In this document: positions 1 to 6,088 of the stretch, one piece after another
Layout: every line of letters starts with the position of its first letter
Numbering within the stretch: position 1 is the stretch's first letter
NCBI GenBank assembly: GCA_030627625.1
Contig: DAOURR010000040.1
Coordinates: 1-22,257, forward strand
Origin: UBA3103 sp002365855
GTDB lineage: Bacteria > Bacillota > Desulfotomaculia > Desulfotomaculales > Pelotomaculaceae
Length of the DNA stretch: 22,257 nt
Direction: 5' to 3'
Translations under genes and position numbers: made by a program
Notes under the pieces: model-generated
Databases searched by the model: none
The model's input: the letters and a program-made list of their open reading frames with translations, nothing else
Told to the model about the DNA's origin: nothing

Positions 1-72
1 GAACTTAGGTTATGGACTTGGGACAATTATCCAGAAACTGCATAACTACTGTTTATTAATAATGTAGTTTTT

Positions 73-1482
73 TTAAAAATAAAAATCCCTTATTCCCTGA
101 TCAATTTGATAAAGCCTTTGCTCTGCTTTCTGGCGAACCAGCGGGTTGTCGACTAATTCCAGATGCCTGGCGATAGTTTCCTCACCGATCCGCCTGGTTT
201 CCGTGCTGGCATAATCGATCAGAAATTCTTTGAAGGTGAGAATCGCGTTTGGTTGACAGACATTTTGGATTTGTCCGCTCTTGGCCAGGGACATAAAACG
301 GTCCCCCGTCCGCCCGCTGCGGTAGCAGGCTGTACAGAAGCTCGGAATGTACCCGGACCGGCAAATGCTGCTGATAATCTCGTTGATATCGCGGTGGTCT
401 TCTATGTCAAACTGAGGGGTCTCTTCTTCTTTCTCACTCCCGCCGTTCTTTTCCCTGCAGTAACCTCCCACACCCGTGCAGGAACCGGCGCTCAGCTGGG
501 AGACGCCGACATTAATCAGTTCATCCCGGAATTCCGCGCCTTCCCTTGTAGAAAGGATCATGCCCGTGTAGGGAACGGCGAGGCGTATAATGGCAATAAG
601 TTTTTTAAAGTCATCGTCGGAGACGAGGTAAGGAAATTGTTCAAAAGTTACGCCCCGCGCCGGGCGCATCCTTGGTACGGAAATGGTGTGCGGTCCTACC
701 CCGTATATTTCTTCAAGATGGATGGCGTGCAGGAGCGTGGCCAGGACTTCGTATCTATAGTCATACAGTCCGTAAAGCACGCCGAACCCGACGTCGTCAA
801 TGCCGCCTTCCATCGCCCGGCCGTGCGCGCAGGTGTGCCAGTCGTAATCCCCCTTGGGACCGGACGGGTGCATCTTGGCGTACGTGGGACGGTGGTATGT
901 TTCCTGGAAAAGGATGTAGGTGCCGATTTTGGCTTCCTTCAGCCGCCTGTAGTCCTCAACTGTGGTAGCGGCTATATTTACGTTAACCCGCCTGATGCTG
1001 CCGTTTTTCTCTTTAACTGAATAAATAGTATTTATAACATCAATTACATAATCAATCGGACAATTTTTTGGGTCTTCTCCGCATTCCAGGGCCAGACGTT
1101 TGTGCCCCATCTCTTCCAGCACTGTTACCTCGTTCTTAATTTCTTCCATGTTGAGCCTGTGCCTGTTGAATTTATTGTCCCGCCGGTAGCCGCAGTAAAC
1201 ACAGTTATTGATACAGTAGTCGCTGAAATACAATGGCGCGAAGAACACAAGCCGCTTCCCGTAGATCTTTTCTTTTATCCGGCTGGCGGCACGGTAAATT
1301 TGATCCAACAGATCGGGATCGTTAACCTGTAGCAATACGGCTACTTCCTCAGGGGTTAATCCTTTAGCGAGAGCAGCCTTTTTAATAATTATTTCCGCCT
1401 CTTCCCTTGAGGAAGTTTTTGCCTTCTTGAGAAGTCCAAAAATCAACTCATCATTAATAAAACCGGCTTCAGATACGGCCAC
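73..1482 (-). CDS. hydG: [FeFe]-hydrogenase H-cluster maturase HydG (tyrosine lyase)
   Basis: HydG is a radical SAM enzyme that cleaves tyrosine to p-cresol and dehydroglycine and supplies the CO and CN ligands of the H-cluster as an Fe(CO)2CN synthon. The 469-residue protein has the family length. The radical SAM motif CxxxCxxC is at C90, C94 and C97 inside the stretch CINNCVYCGYRRDN. The HydG-specific auxiliary cluster motif CX2CX22C is exact at C383, C386 and C409. These C-terminal cysteines separate it from ThiH. The start is GTG at 1482, preceded by AAGGAGTG with a 7-nt spacing. It is the last maturase gene in the block, but 272 bp separate it from hydE, unlike the tight packing upstream, so it may have its own promoter. 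The gene is intact; no clear terminator is visible in the 72 bases left before the window edge. Confidence 0.97.
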   Translation of the reverse strand: MAVSEAGFINDELIFGLLKKAKTSSREEAEIIIKKAALAKGLTPEEVAVLLQVNDPDLLDQIYRAASRIKEKIYGKRLVFFAPLYFSDYCINNCVYCGYRRDNKFNRHRLNMEEIKNEVTVLEEMGHKRLALECGEDPKNCPIDYVIDVINTIYSVKEKNGSIRRVNVNIAATTVEDYRRLKEAKIGTYILFQETYHRPTYAKMHPSGPKGDYDWHTCAHGRAMEGGIDDVGFGVLYGLYDYRYEVLATLLHAIHLEEIYGVGPHTISVPRMRPARGVTFEQFPYLVSDDDFKKLIAIIRLAVPYTGMILSTREGAEFRDELINVGVSQLSAGSCTGVGGYCREKNGGSEKEEETPQFDIEDHRDINEIISSICRSGYIPSFCTACYRSGRTGDRFMSLAKSGQIQNVCQPNAILTFKEFLIDYASTETRRIGEETIARHLELVDNPLVRQKAEQRLYQIDQGIRDFYF

Positions 1483-1576
1483 AACAAATCACTCCTTCTT
1501 AAAATTTTTATGATAATCTCGTCATGTGAAACAACAAAATGGTCACCTGGTTCAGGTTAAATTCTAGAGTTCCATA

Positions 1577-1594
1577 GTGCGATTAAAATCGCAC
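1577..1594. other. Short inverted repeat in hydE-hydG spacer
   Basis: GTGCGATT and AATCGCAC form perfect 8-bp arms around a 2-base AA centre. On the minus strand the element lies between a candidate promoter and the hydG ribosome binding site. There is no T tract worth calling a terminator. A second, smaller dyad (ACCTG/CAGGT) lies at 1545-1557. They could be an operator or 5' UTR hairpins; the role is unknown. Confidence 0.4.
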
Positions 1595-1608
1595 CTGCTA
1601 TTTTAGTC

Positions 1609-1752
1609 GTGCACCGTGAGTCGTGGGTCATGGGTATATCCTGTATTCCTCCCGGGTCAAATAGCAAGTCTCCTCTTAAGACCACGATTCACGTCCCATT
1701 TCTCAAGTCCCACGTCTCAAGTCTCACGTCCCATTTCGCACTTCTCACATAT
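1609..1752. repeat. Intergenic G/T-rich imperfect direct and inverted repeats
   Basis: On the plus strand the 14-mer TCACGTCCCATTTC occurs twice (1689-1702 and 1724-1737, 35-bp period). TCTCAAGTC occurs twice (1701-1709 and 1715-1723). CGTGAGTCGTGG at 1615-1626 is an inverted copy (11 of 12) of CCACGATTCACG at 1682-1693. On the minus strand this reads as runs of GTGGGACTTGAGA-like units. It carries no ORF and resembles the short dispersed intergenic repeats found in several Peptococcaceae genomes (recollection). It could be a small hairpin-forming or MITE-like element inserted between hydE and hydG. Confidence 0.5.
1633..1660 (-). promoter_or_regulatory. Candidate sigma-A promoter for hydG
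   Basis: On the minus strand TTGACC (1660-1655) and TATACC (1638-1633) are separated by 16 bases. The predicted start near 1626 would give a leader of about 145 nt before the hydG GTG. The -35 matches five of six bases and the -10 four of six. It lies inside the repeat-rich spacer, so it may be fortuitous. Confidence 0.33.
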
Positions 1753-1754
1753 TT

Positions 1755-2801
1755 TTATTCATGTCGAAGTGAATGTCCAAAACCACTGCTGATCTCCCGC
1801 CCCGATTCTCGCACAACCTTAACAGCCCTGTTATAGCTTCCCAGCGGAGTGTCCCCTGACCCTGACTTTCCCGGATAGATGACGTAGCTTTCCCGGTATT
1901 CCGGCGGAGTCATGTTCGGCATAATCACGTTGGCGCCGCATTTCAAGGCTTTGATTCTGCCCAGCGGGTGAATCGATGCGGCAGAAGTTGTAGCGGGAAG
2001 GTGCGCGCAAGGCAGTGCGATCCTGACCACGGCCAATGTTTTCAATGTCATTTCCAGACTGCCGCCCGGGGTGTCCCCCAGCGGTGTTTGCTTGTTCGGG
2101 ATAAATGGCCCTATTCCAGCCATTTCAACTTCCAGATCACGCATCAGGACTATATCTCCCGCTATTGTTTCCAGGGTCTGCCCCGGCAGGCCGACCATGT
2201 TGCCGGAACCAATCTGATAGCCCAGTTTACCCAGCCATTTAAGCCTTTTTAATCTTTCCTCCAGGGAGGTGCCCGGGCGCAAGTGCGAAAAAAGCCCGGC
2301 GTCGCATGTTTCATGCTTTAACAGGTAGCGGTCGGCTCCCGCATCCTTGAACAAAGCGTAATCTTCCTTTGTCCTGTCCCCTATTGAAAGCGTTATTGCC
2401 AGATCAAGTTCTTTTTTAATCCTGAAAATTATATCCGCCAAAATATTCGCTGGATAAAAACTGTCTTCACCGGATTGAAGGACAACTGTCCGGCACCCTA
2501 ATCCTGCCGCCGTGCGCGCGCTGTCAATGATTTCACCCGGTTTCATCCTGTATCTGGCAAGGCTCGCATTATCCCTTCTAAGGCCGCAGTACAGGCAATT
2601 TCTTGAACAGAAATTGGAATACTCGATAATACCCCTGAAATGAACGTCATTACCCATAAACCTGAAACGTATCTGATCGGCCAGCCGCATCATGGCTGCG
2701 CTTTCGTTTTTATCGGCTTTCAGCAGCAAAATAAAGTCTTCTCCGGACAGCTTTTCGTAGTTGCCAGCGTGCTCCAGCACTTCTAAAAACTCCGCTCTCA
2801 A
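1755..2801 (-). CDS. hydE: [FeFe]-hydrogenase H-cluster maturase HydE
   Basis: HydE is a radical SAM enzyme that acts on the HydG-derived organometallic Fe(CO)2CN-cysteine complex on the way to the diiron H-cluster precursor. The motif CSRNCLYCGLRRDN gives the CxxxCxxC cluster ligands (C68, C72, C75 if counted from a GTG at 2810). The size, about 350 residues, fits the family. The extra C-terminal cysteine triad of some HydE proteins is absent, as in many homologues. I favour TTG at 2801 as the start because the anti-SD match AAGGGGGTGAT overlaps the upstream GTG at 2810 and leaves it no spacing; the longer form would add three residues. It lies 28 bases after hydF in the same operon. Confidence 0.96.
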   Translation of the reverse strand: MRAEFLEVLEHAGNYEKLSGEDFILLLKADKNESAAMMRLADQIRFRFMGNDVHFRGIIEYSNFCSRNCLYCGLRRDNASLARYRMKPGEIIDSARTAAGLGCRTVVLQSGEDSFYPANILADIIFRIKKELDLAITLSIGDRTKEDYALFKDAGADRYLLKHETCDAGLFSHLRPGTSLEERLKRLKWLGKLGYQIGSGNMVGLPGQTLETIAGDIVLMRDLEVEMAGIGPFIPNKQTPLGDTPGGSLEMTLKTLAVVRIALPCAHLPATTSAASIHPLGRIKALKCGANVIMPNMTPPEYRESYVIYPGKSGSGDTPLGSYNRAVKVVRESGREISSGFGHSLRHE

Positions 2802-2838
2802 CCATATCACCCCCTTAACGTAAGATCATAATTCTTTA

Positions 2839-4083
2839 TCAAGATTTCTCTTTCCCATCCAGCAGTCTTAAAATTGTTGGGAAAGGCGACAGCGCCCTTC
2901 TGAGAATACCGTGCACATGTGCGATCAAAACCCCGTAGTTGACGATGGGCACACCCGCCCCTGAGGCCAGCATGATCCTGTGCAGCATTTCCTTGCGGTT
3001 GATCATGCAGGCGCCACAGTGGACGATCAGTTTGTATTGGTCAAAATTTGGAGGCATTTCTAAACCGCTCGACCAGTCGAAATGCAATTCCCCGCCTGCT
3101 TTCTGACGCAACCAGCGGGGTATTTTCACGGCGCCGATATCGTCAGCCACCCGGTGATGGGTGCAGGCTTCAGAAATAAGCACTCTATCACCGGGCTTCA
3201 ACTCGTCAACAGCCAGCGCGCCGGCTACCAGAGTCTCCAGATTTCCCTTGTAGCGCGCGAAAAGTATGGAAAACGAGGTCATCATAATATCCCTGGGGGT
3301 GTCGGCATCGACTTTCAAGAAGGCCTGGGAATCGGTAATCACGATTTTTGGCTTTTGCGCCAGGCCGGCAAACGCTTTTTTTAATTCCCTTTCTTTAACT
3401 ACAAGGGCAATGGCGTCGTTATCCAGGATGTCCCTGATAGTTTGAACCTGAGGCAGGATGATCCTGCCTTTGGGGGCGGCCAGATCGATAGGAACAACAA
3501 GCACCGCCGTATCACCCGGCTCAATTAGGTCGCCAATTATAGTGGGAGCTGTCCAATCCTTTGGTGTTAACTTAATCATTTCATTTTTTAAGTTATTGAT
3601 TCCCTGCCTGGTTACAGAGCTGACCGGAACAATCCTTATTCCCAATTTCTTTTCCAGTTCTACCCGCTCTATTTCCGGGTTCAGGTCAATCTTATTTAAT
3701 ACCCCAACAACAGGCACACCCTGTTTAGAAGCCTTGTCAATCAGGTTTAATTCGTGTTCCCCCACCTCTTGACCGGGGTCGATAACAAGTATGATTAAAT
3801 CTGATTTATCTAGTACGCTAATTGTCTTTTTGACACGCAGTTCACCGAGTTCACCAACATCATCTATCCCCGCGGTGTCAATTATTACGACCGGCCCGAC
3901 CGGCAGGATCTCCATTGACTTGTAAACAGGATCGGTAGTGGTGCCCGGCACACCGGAAACAATAGCAATGTCCTGGTTGGTCAAGGCGTTGATCAGACTT
4001 GATTTGCCTGCGTTTCTGCGCCCAAAAATCGCGATATGGAGCCTGCCGCCTCTGGGTGTTTCGTTTAAGCTACCCACACTCAT
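2839..4083 (-). CDS. hydF: [FeFe]-hydrogenase maturation GTPase/scaffold HydF
   Basis: HydF carries the assembled diiron subcluster and delivers it to apo-HydA. The 414-residue protein has an N-terminal GTPase domain: P-loop GRRNAGKS at 21-28, DTAG at 69-72 and NKID at 130-133. A dimerisation domain and a C-terminal [4Fe-4S] domain follow. The cluster motif CxHx46CxxC is complete (C307, H309, C356, C359). Only one base separates its ATG from the aspA stop, and GGAGGA at the end of aspA acts as ribosome binding site, so translation is probably coupled. All key residues are intact. Confidence 0.97.
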   Translation of the reverse strand: MSVGSLNETPRGGRLHIAIFGRRNAGKSSLINALTNQDIAIVSGVPGTTTDPVYKSMEILPVGPVVIIDTAGIDDVGELGELRVKKTISVLDKSDLIILVIDPGQEVGEHELNLIDKASKQGVPVVGVLNKIDLNPEIERVELEKKLGIRIVPVSSVTRQGINNLKNEMIKLTPKDWTAPTIIGDLIEPGDTAVLVVPIDLAAPKGRIILPQVQTIRDILDNDAIALVVKERELKKAFAGLAQKPKIVITDSQAFLKVDADTPRDIMMTSFSILFARYKGNLETLVAGALAVDELKPGDRVLISEACTHHRVADDIGAVKIPRWLRQKAGGELHFDWSSGLEMPPNFDQYKLIVHCGACMINRKEMLHRIMLASGAGVPIVNYGVLIAHVHGILRRALSPFPTILRLLDGKEKS

Positions 4084-4084
4084 T

Positions 4085-5506
4085 TTATCCTCCGCCCCTT
4101 CTTAAAATTTTTGGGCCTGCTATACCAGGCCTGGTTAATTCACCCGGTACAAATATATCTTTAAGTTCTTCATCTGTATATAAGCCAGAATCTAAGATTG
4201 TCTGCCTCAGGTTTTTCTTTTCCAGATAAGCTTTTTTAACAAGTTCCGATGCTTGCTCGTATCCCAGATGGGGTGTCAACGCGGTGATGAACCCGTAGCT
4301 TTCTTCCAGCCAGCGCCTGCACCTTGTCTCGTCTGCACAAATCCCACTAATGCATTTTTCCGCGAAGAGGTTAACCGAATTAATCATCATTTCCAGTGAA
4401 TTTAGCAAGTTATGGGCTATCAGCGGCAAAAAAGCGTTCAATTCCAGTTGTCCCGCCGCGGCGGCGGCGGCAATAACCTGATCGTTTCCCATTACCTGAA
4501 ATGTAACCTGGCCGACCATCTCCGGTAAAACCGGGTTTACCTTTCCCGGCATAATCGAAGAACCAGCCTGTGCCTGCGGCAATCTGATCTCGGCAAGCCC
4601 TCCCAGCGGTCCGGATGAAAGAAGCCTTAAGTCACCGGCGATTTTAGCCAAGTTAACTGCGGCGGCTTTTAACAGGCCGGAAACCTCTACAAAAACGTCG
4701 GCGTTCTGCGTTAAATCAATCATATTCTCAGACCTAGCCAGCCCTAAACCGGTAATAGACCTCAGTTCCTCGATTACCATGCAAACATACTTCGGATCAG
4801 CGTTTAATCCCGTGCCTACCGCCGTTCCTCCCAGGTTTACCTGCCTTAGTCTTTCCTCCACCTTGTAAAGCCTCCACCGGTCTCTGGCAACGGCTTCGGC
4901 GTAGGCGCTGAATTCCTGGCCCAGGGTAACCGGCACCGCATCCTGCATTTCTGTGCGACCGAGCTTCAAAACGCCAGCGAATTCCGCCTCTTTCTCCTGC
5001 AGGGCTGTCTGCAGACCGGCCAACGAGTCACTGAGCTCAAGAACCATCCCTATGGCGGCTATCCGCAAACCCGTTGGGTAAACATCGTTGGTGGACTGAG
5101 ACTTGTTGACATGTTCCAGCGGGTACACCAGGTGGTAATCCCCCTTCTTCCCGCCAAGAAACTCTATCGCCCTGTTAGCTATGACTTCATTAACGTTCAT
5201 GTTGGTGGAGGTGCCGGCCCCGCCCTGAAAAGCGTCAACAATAAACTGGTCTGCAAGGCCGCCGCCGGCTACTTCTTCTGCTGCTTTTACCACAGGCCTA
5301 CCGATAGACGTTTCTATAAGATCGGCGCCCATATTGGCCAGGGCCGCGGCTTGCTTAACCTGAGCAAGTGCCCTGATTAACGCCGGGTGCGTCTTGATCC
5401 CGGAAACCTGAAAGTTCTTAGCCGCCCTGGCCGTGTGCACTCCGTAATAAGCCTCACAGGGTATCTGCAGTTCGCCCAGCAAATCCCGTTCAATGCGGTA
5501 CTTCAT
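4085..5506 (-). CDS. aspA: Aspartate ammonia-lyase (fumarase/aspartase superfamily)
   Basis: It probably catalyses reversible deamination of L-aspartate to fumarate and ammonium. The 473-residue sequence has the superfamily signature GSSIMPGKVNP at 315-325, the substrate loop GAGTSTNMN at 96-104 and QSTNDVYP at 137-144, in a typical aspartase layout. A class II fumarase is the main alternative, but the sequence flanking these motifs and the gene context favour aspartase. The ATG at 5506 follows GGGGGTGA. The gene sits between the TM1266-family gene and hydF. The hyd-aspA association recurs in Clostridia and Bacteroidetes (recollection). Ammonium supply for the azadithiolate bridge of the H-cluster is a possible reason; that is inference. 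The protein looks full length and active. Confidence 0.92.
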   Translation of the reverse strand: MKYRIERDLLGELQIPCEAYYGVHTARAAKNFQVSGIKTHPALIRALAQVKQAAALANMGADLIETSIGRPVVKAAEEVAGGGLADQFIVDAFQGGAGTSTNMNVNEVIANRAIEFLGGKKGDYHLVYPLEHVNKSQSTNDVYPTGLRIAAIGMVLELSDSLAGLQTALQEKEAEFAGVLKLGRTEMQDAVPVTLGQEFSAYAEAVARDRWRLYKVEERLRQVNLGGTAVGTGLNADPKYVCMVIEELRSITGLGLARSENMIDLTQNADVFVEVSGLLKAAAVNLAKIAGDLRLLSSGPLGGLAEIRLPQAQAGSSIMPGKVNPVLPEMVGQVTFQVMGNDQVIAAAAAAGQLELNAFLPLIAHNLLNSLEMMINSVNLFAEKCISGICADETRCRRWLEESYGFITALTPHLGYEQASELVKKAYLEKKNLRQTILDSGLYTDEELKDIFVPGELTRPGIAGPKILRRGGG

Positions 5507-5529
5507 AAAATCACCCCCAAATCAATTGC

Positions 5530-5775
5530 TTACTTTGTTACCAGTGCGGATCTGACTTTAACTCCTTGTAAATTACCCAGCTTACCCGTCATGGCTCCGA
5601 TTTCGTCTGTCGATCCGTCCACGATCAGGGAAATTAATGAAAGACCCCGTTCCCGGTAAGGTACTCCCATCCGGCCAATAATTATTTCATTATGCTCACC
5701 CAGGATGCTGTTGATCCTCCGGGCGTTGTCCCGGTCCTCCACCACAATCCCGATAACGCCAATCCGTTGTTCCAT
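5530..5775 (-). CDS. TM1266-family putative iron-only hydrogenase system regulator
   Basis: This is an 81-residue protein of the small family annotated as 'iron-only hydrogenase system regulator, TM1266'. It has an ACT/NikR-C-like beta-alpha-beta fold pattern: RIGVIGIVVED, then a helix with INSILGEHNEIIIGRMGVPYR, then LSLISLIVDG and a second helix. There is no helix-turn-helix, so a direct DNA-binding role is unproven; ligand sensing or oligomerisation is more in line with an ACT-like fold. The ATG at 5775 follows GGGAGGTGA with good spacing. It is the first full gene of the maturation operon, immediately after the attenuator-like terminator, and 23 bases before aspA. Confidence 0.88.
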   Translation of the reverse strand: MEQRIGVIGIVVEDRDNARRINSILGEHNEIIIGRMGVPYRERGLSLISLIVDGSTDEIGAMTGKLGNLQGVKVRSALVTK

Positions 5776-5799
5776 TTAATTCACCTCCCAGGATTAATT

Positions 5800-5833
5800 A
5801 AAAAGCCTTTTTTCGCATTGCGAAAAAAGGCTT
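5800..5833 (-). terminator. Attenuator-type intrinsic terminator ahead of the maturation operon
   Basis: AAGCCTTTTTTCGC (5803-5816) and GCGAAAAAAGGCTT (5820-5833) make a perfect 14-bp stem with a 3-nt loop. On the minus strand it runs into TTTTTAATTAA; on the plus strand there is no T tract, so it is oriented against the TM1266-aspA-hydFE transcript. It lies downstream of the promoter at 5960-5987 and only 25 bases upstream of the TM1266 start codon. This is the position of a conditional terminator in a 5' leader rather than an end-of-operon terminator. Confidence 0.75.
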
Positions 5834-5852
5834 AGCAAAAGCATGGCGGCAT
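5832..5852 (-). CDS. Putative 6-residue leader peptide (MPPCFC)
   Basis: ATG CCG CCA TGC TTT TGC TAA follows a perfect AAGGAG (5866-5861) with 8-nt spacing. Two of six codons are cysteine. The stop codon overlaps the first two bases of the terminator stem, so a ribosome at the last Cys codon or the stop would cover the 5' arm of the terminator. The ATG itself lies in a possible hairpin (5839-5857, AAGC-AUG pairing with CAU-GCUU). It is too short for homology evidence; the case rests on the ribosome binding site, codon content and position. Confidence 0.5.
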   Translation of the reverse strand: MPPCFC

Positions 5853-5855
5853 AGC

Positions 5856-5930
5856 TTAAACTCCTTGAGAGCGGGTCGTTTCCCTTTTCGCAGAGCATGT
5901 GCGACATAACCCTTCAAGATGCGGTAACAT
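5856..5930 (-). CDS. Putative 24-residue leader ORF with a CxxC motif
   Basis: The ORF reads MLPHLEGLCRTC and then SAKRETTRSQGV. An adjacent in-frame ATG at 5933 would add one residue. It starts about 20 nt after the predicted transcription start, has no obvious Shine-Dalgarno sequence, and ends three bases before the ATG of the MPPCFC ORF. The ribosome binding site of the second ORF lies within its last codons, the arrangement of translationally coupled cistrons. Translation through it would open the hairpins predicted in the leader. I do not recognise the peptide. Confidence 0.38.
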   Translation of the reverse strand: MLPHLEGLCRTCSAKRETTRSQGV

Positions 5931-5959
5931 CATGTCAGGTGTTTGTAGTTTATGATCAC

Positions 5960-5987
5960 ATTATACTGTAGTTTTTTCTAGAATCAA
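5960..5987 (-). promoter_or_regulatory. Sigma-A promoter of the hydrogenase maturation operon
   Basis: On the minus strand TTGATT (5987-5982), a 16-base spacer and a perfect TATAAT (5965-5960) predict a start near 5953. It lies just downstream of the hydA terminator and gives a leader of about 180 nt before the TM1266 ATG, far longer than needed for ribosome binding. Confidence 0.72.
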
Positions 5988-6025
5988 TACTAGTCAAAAA
6001 ATGTTTTTTTACCATCTTCAAAACA

Positions 6026-6059
6026 AAAAGCCTTCCCCGTTACGGGAAAGGTCTTTTTG
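6026..6059 (-). terminator. Intrinsic terminator after hydA
   Basis: On the minus strand AAAAAGACCTTTCCCGT pairs with ACGGGGAAGGCTTTTT (one G-U pair, one bulge) around a very small loop, followed by TTTTTG. It begins 30 bases after the hydA stop. The A and T tracts on both sides make it potentially bidirectional. It separates the hydCBA unit from the maturation operon. Confidence 0.85.
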
Positions 6060-6088
6060 CTAATATCTAACTAATTATTGTACAACTG

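Noticed and set aside
163..1020. A 285-codon plus-strand open frame opposite hydG
   Set aside because: It is the antisense shadow of a well-supported HydG gene; the product has no recognisable motif and no ribosome binding site.
1683..1752. Possible CRISPR-like array
   Set aside because: Repeats are 9-14 bp, imperfect, with periods of 14 and 35 bp and no unique spacers or cas genes.
5800..5833. Read as an end-of-operon terminator for hydA
   Set aside because: hydA already has a terminator at 6026-6059, and a near-consensus promoter lies between the two, so this one is in the leader of the next operon.
5834..5953. Known riboswitch class (Moco, cobalamin, c-di-GMP, ZTP) upstream of the maturation operon
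   Set aside because: None of the conserved core sequences I know for these classes is present; the leader is reported as unassigned.
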